This document shows, piece by piece, positions 54,800 through 63,680 of a stretch of DNA of 64,000 nt. The first letter of the stretch is position 1. Each line of letters begins with the position of its first letter. Source of the DNA: Polaribacter cellanae (lineage in GTDB: Bacteria > Bacteroidota > Bacteroidia > Flavobacteriales > Flavobacteriaceae); assembly GCF_017569185.1 (NCBI RefSeq), contig NZ_CP071869.1, positions 2,594,001 to 2,658,000 on the forward strand. The letters run 5' to 3'. A program made the translations under genes and the position numbers. The notes under the pieces were generated by a model. That model saw nothing but the letters and a program-made list of their open reading frames with translations, was not told where the DNA came from and did no database searches.

Positions 54800-55819
54800 A
54801 TGAAAAAAATAATTATCATATTCCTTTTTATTTCTGTCAATTTAATGGCGGTAAATAAAAATACTGCTACGTTTTTACCAATTCAATCTTCGACTTTACA
54901 GAAAGTAGATACGCTAAAAGTAGATTCTTTAAAGTTGAATACTATTGTAAAAGAAGAAGCTAAAAAAGAGGTTAAAAAAGAGGTTAAAAAAGAAGTAAAA
55001 GATACCAAAGATAAAATCGTTGAAAATTTAAAACCACCAGAAATTTTAGAACTCTTTTCTGCGGGAAAAATTATCTGGGCGATTATATTTATTATTATTG
55101 GTTATTTATTTATAAAGTTTACAGTTTCTTTATTAGAAAGATATGCGGAAAAGTTTACAAACCAACGTATTACAATAAAAGGAATTATTCCCGTAGTTAA
55201 AATTTTTGGTTGGATATTTATCATCGTTTTAATTATTGTTGGTATTTTTCAACCTCCATTTGCTACAATAGTTGCAGTTTCTGCATCTTTAGGAATTGCA
55301 GTTGGTTTCGCATCTCAAGATATAATTAAGAATATTTTTGGTGGAATTATTATTTTATTAGACAGACCTTTTACGGTTGGCGATAAAATTGAAGTTGGAA
55401 GTCATTATGGAGAAGTTGTAGAAATTGGGTTGCGTTCGATAAGAATTGTAACTGCAGACGATTCTTTGGTAAGTATACCAAATGGAGAATTAATGAACAA
55501 ATCTGTGTCGAATTCTAACACAGGTGAAGCCAATTGCCAAGTAGTGGCAGAAATTTATTTACCAATTACTGTAGATACAAAACGTGTTCGTCAATTGGCA
55601 AATGAATCTGCACAAATTTCTAAATACATTTATTTAAACAAACCTATTTACGTGTTGTTTTTTAATGAAGTAAAAGAAGGTCGTTCGTACTTAAAAATGC
55701 GTTTAAAAGCCTATGTTGTAGATATTCGTTACGAATTTGCCTTTAAAAGCGATATGACAGAAATCGTTATAAAACAGCTTTTAGAACAAAATATTATTAA
55801 TCCTAAAGATTTGAGATAG
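54800..55819 (+). CDS. MscS-family mechanosensitive ion channel
   Basis: 339 residues. A signal peptide (about 1-17) precedes a charged periplasmic stretch with a KKEV tandem repeat, then three transmembrane helices. The MscS pore helix and beta-domain signature follow: 'SLGIAVGFASQDIIKNIFGG' and 'RPFTVGDKIEVGSHYGEVVE', then 'VSIPNGELMNKSVSN' and a C-terminal alpha/beta domain. Such channels open on membrane tension and release solutes in osmotic downshock. The Gly/Ala-rich pore helix is intact. It sits 9 bp after the large ATPase gene, with which it is likely co-expressed. No terminator is clear downstream. Confidence 0.92.
   Translation: MKKIIIIFLFISVNLMAVNKNTATFLPIQSSTLQKVDTLKVDSLKLNTIVKEEAKKEVKKEVKKEVKDTKDKIVENLKPPEILELFSAGKIIWAIIFIIIGYLFIKFTVSLLERYAEKFTNQRITIKGIIPVVKIFGWIFIIVLIIVGIFQPPFATIVAVSASLGIAVGFASQDIIKNIFGGIIILLDRPFTVGDKIEVGSHYGEVVEIGLRSIRIVTADDSLVSIPNGELMNKSVSNSNTGEANCQVVAEIYLPITVDTKRVRQLANESAQISKYIYLNKPIYVLFFNEVKEGRSYLKMRLKAYVVDIRYEFAFKSDMTEIVIKQLLEQNIINPKDLR
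54959..54996 (+). repeat. 12-bp tandem repeat coding KKEV x3 in the MscS gene
   Basis: Three successive 12-base units of the form GCT/GTT-AAAAAAGAG/A encode the string EAKKEVKKEVKKEVK. The repeat is in frame, so changes in copy number would only lengthen the charged periplasmic spacer. Confidence 0.7.
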
Positions 55820-55855
55820 GTTGTTTTGAAAATAAATAAGAAGTTTAAAAAATTA

Positions 55856-55978
55856 AAAACCGAATTTTTTCTTCATAAAAGGCTCTATAGTGGAAGCTGT
55901 AGTTATTGTTAAATGTATTGATTTTAATACTTTTGGGCTAACATTTCCTACTGCTCTTTCTGGTTTTTTGCTGTATAT
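55856..55978 (-). other. Open 41-codon segment with protein-like text, possible gene debris
   Basis: Between two stops the minus strand reads 'KPERAVGNVSPKVLKSIH' and 'LTITTASTIEPFMKKK'. The complementary plus-strand frame is also open over most of it. There is no start codon near the upstream end. It may be a fragment of an older gene or chance. Confidence 0.25.
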
Positions 55979-56001
55979 TTAGTATATAAACTATAGATTA
56001 A

Positions 56002-56505
56002 TTAATCTGGTTGTGGAGAGTATTTTATATTCTTTTGAAGAATAATAGCATTAGGTAATGTAATTAATTCTTTTTCGGGTGTTCTTAAAGTGATAAAAAA
56101 AGCACCAATATCTCTAATTTCTCCAGTAATATCATTGTCTTTTTCTAAAACAGTAATAGAATCTCCAATTTTTACGGGGTAATTTATAAATAGAATTATA
56201 CCAGCTGTAATATTAGAAAGTATGGACCATTGTGCAAAAAATGCAATTCCTAAAATGGTTAAAAAAGAAGACACATAAATTAATAATTGTTTTTCATCAA
56301 CACCCCAAATAAAGGCAACCACTATAATAAGAGTAATATAAATAAGAATTGTAATTATTTTATTGGTTACTAAGATTCTGGCTTTTTGAAAACCAAATTT
56401 CAATTGAATTTTACGTAAAGATTTTGTAATTAGCCATCGAGAAAAAAAGGCTACTGCAAAAACAATAATAGATCCAATAAATTTATAATGACTTAGCAGT
56501 TCCAT
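56002..56505 (-). CDS. Short MscS-like membrane protein
   Basis: 167 residues with three to four transmembrane helices and an MscS beta-domain signature ('SILSNITAGIILFINYPVKI', 'GDSITVLEKDNDITGEIRDI', 'ITLPNAIILQKNI'). It stops right after the beta domain and lacks the C-terminal alpha/beta cage of full MscS. Short forms of this type occur widely in Bacteroidota. It lies tail to tail with the full-length MscS gene, 180 bp away, and 7 bp after the thioesterase gene, so it may be co-transcribed with the latter. It could be a small-conductance channel or an accessory subunit. Confidence 0.82.
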   Translation of the reverse strand: MELLSHYKFIGSIIVFAVAFFSRWLITKSLRKIQLKFGFQKARILVTNKIITILIYITLIIVVAFIWGVDEKQLLIYVSSFLTILGIAFFAQWSILSNITAGIILFINYPVKIGDSITVLEKDNDITGEIRDIGAFFITLRTPEKELITLPNAIILQKNIKYSPQPD

Positions 56506-56512
56506 AATAATA

Positions 56513-57022
56513 CTAATTAAATAATGCTTTTAATTCTGTGGCTTCATTTGGTTTTAATTTACCAGCTAAAACCAAACTTAATTGTTTGCGTCTTAAAGCA
56601 CCTTCAAAACGTTCTTTTTCTAAAGCCGTTTCTGGAATTAATTGCGGAATTTGAACAGGCTTCCCAGTTTCGTCAACTGCAACAAAGGTGTAAATTCCTT
56701 CATTTACTTTTGTTTTCTGTCCAGATTGCCTGTCTTCTATCCAAACATCTACATAAATTTCCATTGAAGATTTAAACGCTCTAGAAACTTTTGCTTCTAA
56801 AGTAACCACACTTCCAACAGGTACAGATTTGTTAAAAGCCACATGATTTACAGAAGCAGTAACCACAATTCTAGTGGAATGTCTTCTTGCAGCAATACTA
56901 CAGGCTCGATCCATTCTTGCCAACAATTCTCCTCCAAAAAGATTGTCTAAATAGTTGGTTTCACCAGGTAAAACTAAATCTGTTAAAATGGTTAAAGAAT
57001 CTTTAGGTGTTTTTGCTTCCAT
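56513..57022 (-). CDS. Acyl-CoA thioesterase, hotdog fold (YciA/BACH-like)
   Basis: 169 residues from the ATG at 57022. A longer frame to 57076 would begin upstream of a perfect TATCTTTG promoter element and is rejected. One hotdog domain is present: 'NYLDNLFGGELLARMDRACS' (Asn/Asp and Gly of the active-site loop), 'HVAFNKSVPVGSVVTLEAKV', then 'EGIYTFVAVDETGKPVQIP'. These match cytosolic acyl-CoA hydrolases that release free fatty acids from CoA. It follows the HU/SPOR gene on the same strand but has its own promoter. The short MscS-like gene begins 7 bp after its stop. Confidence 0.92.
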   Translation of the reverse strand: MEAKTPKDSLTILTDLVLPGETNYLDNLFGGELLARMDRACSIAARRHSTRIVVTASVNHVAFNKSVPVGSVVTLEAKVSRAFKSSMEIYVDVWIEDRQSGQKTKVNEGIYTFVAVDETGKPVQIPQLIPETALEKERFEGALRRKQLSLVLAGKLKPNEATELKALFN

Positions 57023-57040
57023 CAAAAAATATTTTTTTTG

Positions 57041-57048
57041 CAAAGATA
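57041..57048 (-). promoter_or_regulatory. -7 promoter element of the thioesterase gene
   Basis: CAAAGATA on the plus strand is TATCTTTG on the minus strand, a perfect TAnnTTTG, 18 bases before the ATG at 57022. The -33 TTG is farther than usual (25 bases). It supports the short thioesterase start. Confidence 0.55.
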
Positions 57049-57097
57049 GTAATCGCTTACTAAAAAGCGAAGGCAAAAAGTATAAAGAAAAGGGAAT

Positions 57098-58009
57098 TTA
57101 TTTTGGTGTGTTTACAAGCAACCAAGCATCTTTAGAAACTGTTCTTTTAATGCGGTTTAAACTGTTAATTGCTTTGTTTTTATTAGCATAACTATTGTAA
57201 GTAACTTGGGTTAAACCCCATTTATTAACGCCAATAATTTTAGCATTATACCCTTTTTCTTTTAGTTGTTCTACTTTTTTAACAGCATTTTCTACAAACT
57301 GAAAAGCACCAGCAACAACATGATAAGGTTTTGATATTTTTTTAGCAACATTTAATTCGATAGTTGGTAAAGGATTTGAGATTACAAAAGTTGCAGCTTG
57401 TATTTTTTTATCCAACGCTTTTTGTTGGCTTGCCAAAACTTCTTTTTGCTTGTTTTGTTGATAACCATTGTAACCAGCGAGACCTAATGTTAATAAAATT
57501 GCAGCAGTTGCAGCATATTTTATAAATACAGAAACTCCTTTTTTATCATTAGTTTTAGTAACAGGAATTAAAGGTTTTACTTTTTCTTTATACCTTTTTA
57601 TTTCTGAAGATTTTAAGGTAGATAATCCAAAAGATTCCGTTAAAAAATTAACATCTGTAATTGGTTCGAAAACAATTTGTTGCGCTTCGTTTAAAGAAAT
57701 TGTTCCTAAATTATTTAGGTTTATTGCTTTTTTTTGAATTTCGTTTTGCCATTTAATTACAGACAAAGAAATAGCAGTAGAGGCCTTTTCGAAAGAAATA
57801 TTTTCGGTTGAAGCAATGTAGTTTGCCAACAAACCATCATTATGTTTTAAATGATTGTTAAACGTAATTTGTTTTGTTGGTGGATAAAAAGTATGAGTAT
57901 TCTCATTTAATTTTGCACCAATTCTATTGGTTACAAACCCCCCAAAATCCGGAACAATTACGCAATCGTATCTGTATAATAAATCGTTTATGTAGTTGGC
58001 TAAATTCAT
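57098..58009 (-). CDS. HU-domain and SPOR-domain inner-membrane protein
   Basis: 303 residues. The N-terminus ('ANYINDLLYRYDCVIVPDFG', 'GFVTNRIGAKL') matches the CCDC81-type HU-like domain found fused to SPOR in Bacteroidota. One transmembrane helix follows ('VFIKYAATAAILLTLGLAGY', about residues 160-180), then a periplasmic linker and a C-terminal SPOR domain ('PYHVVAGAFQFVENAVKKVE' to 'DAWLLVNTPK'). SPOR domains bind denuded peptidoglycan at division sites. The cytoplasmic HU-like part suggests a link from cell wall to nucleoid or another partner, but that is inference. It diverges from dprA and has a near-perfect promoter. Confidence 0.9.
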   Translation of the reverse strand: MNLANYINDLLYRYDCVIVPDFGGFVTNRIGAKLNENTHTFYPPTKQITFNNHLKHNDGLLANYIASTENISFEKASTAISLSVIKWQNEIQKKAINLNNLGTISLNEAQQIVFEPITDVNFLTESFGLSTLKSSEIKRYKEKVKPLIPVTKTNDKKGVSVFIKYAATAAILLTLGLAGYNGYQQNKQKEVLASQQKALDKKIQAATFVISNPLPTIELNVAKKISKPYHVVAGAFQFVENAVKKVEQLKEKGYNAKIIGVNKWGLTQVTYNSYANKNKAINSLNRIKRTVSKDAWLLVNTPK

Positions 58010-58014
58010 TGCAA

Positions 58015-58044
58015 CAAATATATAAGTTTTGAAGTTTCACAAAA
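58015..58044 (-). promoter_or_regulatory. Near-perfect Bacteroidota promoter of the HU/SPOR gene
   Basis: On the minus strand TTTTG (58044-58040), 17 bases, TATATTTG (58022-58015) match the -33 and -7 consensus with ideal spacing. The ATG is at 58009, only 6 bases beyond, so the transcript would have almost no leader. Confidence 0.7.
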
Positions 58045-58103
58045 GAAAGTTCTCTAAAAATTATCAACAATTTTTTTATATCTTGGTTGACAAATTGTTA
58101 CCT

Positions 58104-59204
58104 GTGAAAGAAGAAAAATTACTCGCTATTTTACGTTTACAAAAATCGAAAGCGGTTGGCGATATTTTGGCAAAGAAACTTATTGTAAATGTGGGAGATG
58201 TGGTTCAAATCTTTAAAGAAAAACCCACAACATTATCAAAAATAAACGGAATAGGAAATTATGCATTAAAACACCTTTTTGATGAGAAGAACGTCAAATC
58301 TGCAGAACAAGAGCTAAAATACTTACAAGATCATAAGATTGATTATTCTTATTTTCTGGACGACGATTATCCAACCAATTTACAGCATTGTATAGACAGC
58401 CCTATTTTATTATTTAAAGATGGTAATATCGATTTTTCAAATAACAAAATTATATCTATAGTTGGTACAAGAAACATGAGTTCTTACGGACGCGATTTCT
58501 GCAATAAATTAATTGAAGATTTGGCAATACACAATCCAATAATTGTAAGTGGTTTTGCTTACGGAGTAGATATTTGTGCGCACAAAGCTTCCATTAAAAA
58601 TAAGTTGCAAACTATTGCAGTTTTAGCACACGGTTTAGAGGAAATTTATCCGAAAGTTCATAAAAAATATATCAATCAAGTAAATGAAAATGGCGGATTT
58701 CTTACCGAATTTTGGCATGAAGAAACTCCTTTAAGAGAAAATTTCTTAAAACGAAATAGAATTGTGGCAGGAATTTCTACAGCAACCATTATTATAGAAT
58801 CTGCAGAAAAAGGAGGTTCTTTAGTAACTGCAGATATTGCAAACTCCTATGATAGAGATGTTTTTGCAGTGCCAGGAAGAACCACAGATATCTATAGCAA
58901 AGGTTGCAATAATCTCATTAAAAATAACAGAGCACAATTGTTAACATCTGCAAACGATATTGTAAAAATGCTCAATTGGGACATTCAAGAAAAACCCAAA
59001 TCCATTCAAAAACAATTGTTTGTGGAACTGAATGAGAACGAACAAAAAATTTACGATTTATTGCATGAAAAAGGACCACAATTATTAGATGTAATTTCTT
59101 TGGAATGTAACATTCCTATTTATCAATTATCATCCATTTTACTACAAATGGAAATGAAAGGTGTTTCGAAACCTTTACCTGGAAAGTTGTTTGAGTTGGT
59201 GTAG
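58104..59204 (+). CDS. dprA: DNA-processing protein DprA
   Basis: 366 residues from the GTG at 58104. A longer TTG frame (58029, +25 codons) overlaps the neighbouring gene's promoter and adds residues not usual in DprA, which in this group opens 'xEEKLLxxLxLQKxxxVGD'; I prefer the short form. An N-terminal helix-hairpin-helix part is followed by the Rossmann-like DprA/Smf core: 'ISIVGTRNMSSYGRDFCNKL', 'IIVSGFAYGVDICAHKA', 'HGLEEIYPKVHKK', 'RNRIVAGISTATIIIESAEK', 'GGSLVTADIANSYDRDVFAV'. A winged-helix tail follows. DprA loads RecA on incoming single-stranded DNA in natural transformation, so the strain may be competent. Confidence 0.92.
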   Translation: MKEEKLLAILRLQKSKAVGDILAKKLIVNVGDVVQIFKEKPTTLSKINGIGNYALKHLFDEKNVKSAEQELKYLQDHKIDYSYFLDDDYPTNLQHCIDSPILLFKDGNIDFSNNKIISIVGTRNMSSYGRDFCNKLIEDLAIHNPIIVSGFAYGVDICAHKASIKNKLQTIAVLAHGLEEIYPKVHKKYINQVNENGGFLTEFWHEETPLRENFLKRNRIVAGISTATIIIESAEKGGSLVTADIANSYDRDVFAVPGRTTDIYSKGCNNLIKNNRAQLLTSANDIVKMLNWDIQEKPKSIQKQLFVELNENEQKIYDLLHEKGPQLLDVISLECNIPIYQLSSILLQMEMKGVSKPLPGKLFELV

Positions 59205-59334
59205 GAGTAGGAAGTTTGAAGATGCAAGTTTGAAGTAAGAAAGAACAATTTCAAATTTATTTTTTTAATTCGTGAATTTGTGGCGAAATTATTCTAGCGA
59301 GAATCATTTCAACAAAAAATCCTTTAATTATTCT

Positions 59335-59342
59335 TATTTTTG
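59335..59342 (+). promoter_or_regulatory. -7 promoter element of the kinase-like gene
   Basis: TATTTTTG fits TAnnTTTG, 25 bases before the ATG at 59367. It overlaps the alternative TTG start at 59340, which is therefore unlikely. Confidence 0.5.
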
Positions 59343-59366
59343 AGCAAAATCAATAGAAAAGAGAAG

Positions 59367-60434
59367 ATGGCAGTAGAAAAAAAGTTGATGTCCAAGAAAA
59401 AACCTTCATTTCCTATAAACGAAATGTTGCATGCCTATTTAAAAAACTACAATAGAACGATTAAAAATTCTGTTTGTTACGACGATTTATTGCGTTTTCA
59501 AGGTTCAGTTACTGTTTACGATAAAAATGATGAAGACACACTTTGGATTCGTACTTATTACTCAGATTCCGATAGAAACGAGATTGATAAAAATTTAAAA
59601 AAAGTCTATACAATGTTGCATTCAGATGGAAATGACGATGCAATTCCCTTCCTAAATGTAGATGCAATTGATTACTGTACATTTGGAAATTCGAAACCCT
59701 TTAGAATAAAAATTAGAAATATCTTAAACGATAACTTTACCTACTTTTATGTAAAAAAGGCAGATGCTTCTAGAGTTTATGGTTTAGAATTAGAACACAT
59801 TCTATCTCCACATAATATGAACTTTCTCGTTTACAAAGACACCTTAATCGAAGAACATATTGCAGGAATTCCAGGAGACGATTTTATTAGCGATTTTTTA
59901 CCACATTGTACAGAGTTAGAAAAAGCGCAAATCGCCAAAGAATTTGTAAAATTTAAAGAACGATGTTTGGTGCGTTTGTTGGGCGATATGCGATCTTACA
60001 ACTATGTAATTACGCCAACACACGATTTCGATCATATTATTTATAAAATAAGAGCCATAGATTTCGACCAACAATCTTTCGAAGGAAACCTAAAAGTGTA
60101 CAACTTACAGTTTATGAAAGAGAATTTTAAGATGATAGAAATGGTGGGTAAAAAACTAGAAAACAGTTCTATAAGGCAATACAAAATAGAGGAACGTTCT
60201 TTTATGGCAAAAAGAATGATTACTGCCCCAAGAAGAACTACTCGTTTAATTAAATGTATGAAAGCAGACACTATTTCCTTTCCAGAAAATGTAGAGCTTT
60301 TAAAATCGCATTTAATAAAATATGTGGGAGATGTAAAGTTTAAAGATTGCGAAAATATGGGCGAAATTCTCGAAACCATTTTAGCATTTGTAAAACGTAA
60401 CTATTTAGATATTAGTAATAAAGAGCTGTTTTAA
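59367..60434 (+). CDS. Uncharacterised protein with protein-kinase-like motifs
   Basis: 355 residues from the ATG at 59367, cytoplasmic, basic at the N-terminus. I do not know a named family. Two segments resemble the kinase/aminoglycoside-phosphotransferase fold. 'RLLGDMRSYNYVI' has the catalytic-loop pattern D-x4-N, and 'KIRAIDFDQQSFEG' has the metal-binding I-D-F-D. Earlier, 'MNFLVYKDTLIEEHIAGIPG' could be the hinge region. The basic C-terminal third ('MAKRMITAPRRTTRLIKCMK') is of unknown role. It is a single-gene unit with its own promoter and terminator. Kinase activity is an inference from motifs seen by eye. Confidence 0.6.
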   Translation: MAVEKKLMSKKKPSFPINEMLHAYLKNYNRTIKNSVCYDDLLRFQGSVTVYDKNDEDTLWIRTYYSDSDRNEIDKNLKKVYTMLHSDGNDDAIPFLNVDAIDYCTFGNSKPFRIKIRNILNDNFTYFYVKKADASRVYGLELEHILSPHNMNFLVYKDTLIEEHIAGIPGDDFISDFLPHCTELEKAQIAKEFVKFKERCLVRLLGDMRSYNYVITPTHDFDHIIYKIRAIDFDQQSFEGNLKVYNLQFMKENFKMIEMVGKKLENSSIRQYKIEERSFMAKRMITAPRRTTRLIKCMKADTISFPENVELLKSHLIKYVGDVKFKDCENMGEILETILAFVKRNYLDISNKELF

Positions 60435-60440
60435 AATAAA

Positions 60441-60472
60441 AAAAGAGGTTGTTTTTTTAAACAACCTCTTTT
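60441..60472. terminator. Bidirectional rho-independent terminator
   Basis: AAAAGAGGTTGTTT (60441-60454), 4-base loop, AAACAACCTCTTTT (60459-60472): a perfect 14-bp stem flanked by A and T tracts. It serves both the kinase-like gene and the convergent DUF4374 gene. Confidence 0.9.
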
Positions 60473-60497
60473 AATTTTTTGTGTTTTAAATTGTCTG

Positions 60498-61862
60498 CTA
60501 GAAAACGCCAATAAAATGACTTCCTTCTACATTTACCAATTCAGCACCTTTGGTAACTGCACCAGTTTCAGTTTCTACAACATAAATATTTCCGTTTTTC
60601 CCTACAGGAGCTTGCGTTAAATAAATTTCTGTTCCATCTACTACAAAACCTTGATATTGGAATAAGTAGAAATCTGGGTCGTAAGGGATACCATTAATTT
60701 TTTGAGCAGTTTGTGTATTTAAATCTACCAAAGCAAAAAATCCTTGAGGTCCTGCAACACCTTCTGCAGATCCATCATGACGATATGCTAATACTGCTTT
60801 ACCATTAGAGGCTGGTCTCCAAGCTAAAATATAAGCACCTTTTACACCTAAAGCATCATCTAAATTAAAATCATAAGAGTTATCATATTGGTTATTTGCA
60901 TCAATTTTTAAAATATGAGAACCATTTGGGTCACTTTGGTTTGCTTGGTAAACACTTCCATTATATTCAAAGGCATTTATACTTCGGTATCCATTCGTAT
61001 TTCCATGTCCTACAGTAGATGTAATTACTGTTGGGTTTAATAATGATGGATAATCTAAAACGATGGTTTTAGAACCTAAAATTTCAAAATTACTATCTCT
61101 TTCTACTGTAGAAGGATCAACTTTACTTAAACGTGCACCAATGTATAATTTGTTTCCAGCTGCATTTAAAGTTGACATATCTATTCTAGAAATATAGTAC
61201 CCTTTTGCTTCTTCTTCTGCACTTAGTGGAACATTATGTTCTTCAAAATTCTTTATTGAAGAGTTTACCAAATCTAAAGTAACTACACCAATTTTTGCAT
61301 TTGTACGAATATAAGTATCGTCTGTTGCATCGTTTGGAGTACCATTGTCATCTACTTTATGTTCTGTAGATACATAAACTGCTGCACCTGTTTGGTCACC
61401 ATCAAATAACTTTATCCATCTAGGAGCACTACCTACATAAGGAGCAATACTAACTTCTGAACCAGTAAGAGTAAATTTTTGTCCACCTTCTACAGTATAT
61501 TTGGTGTAATTACCTCCAGTATCACCAGCATAACTAATATTAAATATGATGTTACCATCTTCAGAAGATTGTAATCTAGCAGTTCGATTAGAAGGTGCAA
61601 TAAAACCATTTTCAAAAGGAGTTATGGATTTGGTTGGGTCTTTGGCAACTTCGCTACTTATACTATAAATTAGTGTTCCACCATTTCCATCTCCAGGGTT
61701 ATCTCCCATTTTAGCTGCAGCGACAGTTATCCATCTATTATCTCCATTATTAGAATCCGTATTCGAGGGAGCTTTAAGGTTATCATTACTACACGCAGTT
61801 ATTACACCTATGGTTATCGAAAATAGTGCGATTGCTTTAAAGTTTAAAAAATTACGTTTCAT
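60498..61862 (-). CDS. DUF4374-family surface lipoprotein (XusB-like)
   Basis: 454 residues. The lipoprotein signal ends in 'TIGVITACSND' (Cys near residue 24). The mature part is a repeated beta-propeller-like chain ('RWITVAAAKMGDNPGDGNGG', 'PRWIKLFDGDQTGAAVYVST', 'YILAWRPASNGKAVLAYRHD', 'NIYVVETETGAVTKGAELVN'), fitting DUF4374. In Bacteroides thetaiotaomicron such a lipoprotein (XusB) works with a TonB-dependent receptor (XusA) to take up ferric siderophores, so this is probably a siderophore- or heme-type ligand-binding partner. It begins 21 bp after the receptor gene on the same strand. Since the receptor is broken by an insertion, uptake by this locus is likely lost, and expression of the lipoprotein may be altered. 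Confidence 0.82.
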   Translation of the reverse strand: MKRNFLNFKAIALFSITIGVITACSNDNLKAPSNTDSNNGDNRWITVAAAKMGDNPGDGNGGTLIYSISSEVAKDPTKSITPFENGFIAPSNRTARLQSSEDGNIIFNISYAGDTGGNYTKYTVEGGQKFTLTGSEVSIAPYVGSAPRWIKLFDGDQTGAAVYVSTEHKVDDNGTPNDATDDTYIRTNAKIGVVTLDLVNSSIKNFEEHNVPLSAEEEAKGYYISRIDMSTLNAAGNKLYIGARLSKVDPSTVERDSNFEILGSKTIVLDYPSLLNPTVITSTVGHGNTNGYRSINAFEYNGSVYQANQSDPNGSHILKIDANNQYDNSYDFNLDDALGVKGAYILAWRPASNGKAVLAYRHDGSAEGVAGPQGFFALVDLNTQTAQKINGIPYDPDFYLFQYQGFVVDGTEIYLTQAPVGKNGNIYVVETETGAVTKGAELVNVEGSHFIGVF

Positions 61863-61883
61863 GTTAAGTTATTTTATTTTTGA

Positions 61884-63680
61884 TTAAAATTTATTTATTG
61901 AATAGTTAAGTTTAAGGTAAAAAGCTCTTCCTGGTTTTTGTACCGATAAGTTATCGTATACTGGTTTGTCAAATATATTTTTGATATCAAAACTCATTAC
62001 AAGATTGTTGTTAGGAAAAGAGTAACTGAGTCCAAGATCTTGTGCAAATTGTTGAGGAACTTTAAAGAAATCTGCTCCTGAAACTCCAGATGGAATATTT
62101 AAATAGCTAAACTCATCTGTAAAATACATTGTGTAGAATAGATTTAATCTAGATTTTTTTTGAAATACATTTTCAATCGAATATCGTAAGCTACTATTCA
62201 TCGTAAAGAAAGGAGTGTTTGGAACGTCTATTTCTATGTTATTATTCATAATTTTTAAATCAAAACGAGAAATATTAAAATTAAAGCCAAAATTATGATT
62301 GTAGTTATAGTTTAATTGTGCTTCTATTCCTTTAGATGTTCCGCTTCCCTGGTTTACATACACTATTAAATCATTATTTACATTTGTAGAATTTTCTATA
62401 GGTAGACCAATTCTGTCTTTAATTTTTCGCATAAAAAAATTGGTAGAAATAGTAAATTGGTGTTTTTTGAGATTAAATGTGCCAAATCTAAAACCTAAGT
62501 TATAGTTGTTACTTTGCTCTGGGTTAATACTTGTGTTTGCAACAACATTATCACCATCATTACCAAATGTTTCTGTTTCGTTTGGTAAACGAATTGCTTT
62601 TTCGGCCGATGTTAACAAGGTAATATTCGATTTTAAGGCATACGAAAGTGCAAAGCCATACCCATTATGTTTTTTATTAGAACTTATAATTTCGTCTACT
62701 ATTATGCTTTGTCCATTATTATCAACTTCTACTGTAGGATCTACACTTGTTGTTTTTTGTTGATAATGCTTACCGAATATATTCGCCTTTAATTTTTTAT
62801 CTAAAGCAGTTAATTCGTAGGTTAAAGAGTAAATGTTTTTGTTTAAATCTCTTGTTCCGATAAAGGTGTTTTCTAAAACCGATTTTAAGATATCGCTATC
62901 TTTTCTATTAATATTACTATACACATGGTTTAGCAGAAGTTTATGTTTCCTATTAATCTTATAAGAAAGCCCTGTTCTAATAGTTGCAACATTTCTATTT
63001 ATTTTATCTAGTGTTGGTCCTCCTTCCTGTTGAGAACGCCATGAATATTCATATTCATCTCCTTTAAAATCAATTGCTTTTTGTCCGTTCCAACTATAAG
63101 CTGTAGCAACTGTGTCGTTTACTGCACGGTTTCTTTTACCATATAAACTGTGTATATTTAAATCTAAACCTTTAGTGAAAAGATTTTTCTTTTGATAAGT
63201 GAGCGTTGCTAACATAGCATTTGACTCTAAAAACCTGCCTTTATATGGTGTAATGGTCATAAAAGCTCCATGTTGTACTTCTTTGTAATCTTTAGAACCA
63301 GTAAAACCAATTAAAAATTGGTCTGCCCATTTTACATCTGTAAATCCAAATTGAGCAATTCCTCCAGTAGATTTATAGGCATCATTAAACCTTCTAGCAG
63401 TAATGGGTGTTTGCACACCTCCTAGACCTGTAACTAAAACACTTCTACCAGAAACTTTATAATCATTATCGGAATAATTATGAAAAAGTGAACCTTTAAA
63501 TGTAAAACCAGATTTTTTAAAACGATACAAACCGTTAACATTTGTTTGAGAGGTATTAAAAGATCCATAAGAGCTAGAAACATTAAAATTAGTTTTTGCC
63601 CCTTTATGAAGTATAATGTTAATGACCCCTCCCAAAGCATCATCAGCTAAATGACCAGGAACGACTCCTTTATCCCGCAT
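61884..63680 (-). pseudogene. TonB-dependent receptor, 5' end removed by an insertion sequence
   Basis: 598 codons remain. The reading frame opens inside the plug domain with 'KGVVPGHLADDALGGVINII', a conserved motif that in intact receptors follows roughly 150-200 residues of signal peptide, TonB box and first plug half. All of those are missing here. The rest is a normal 22-strand beta-barrel ending in 'PGRAFYLKLNYSINKF' with the C-terminal aromatic signature. The visible Met at 63680 lies in the end of the adjacent insertion sequence. The receptor would import a ferric siderophore with the DUF4374 lipoprotein downstream. The missing 5' part may lie beyond the insertion, outside the window. 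Confidence 0.85.

Noticed and set aside
58029..58103. Longer TTG-initiated N-terminus of dprA
   Set aside because: It overlaps the divergent promoter and adds residues unlike known DprA starts; the GTG at 58104 fits better.
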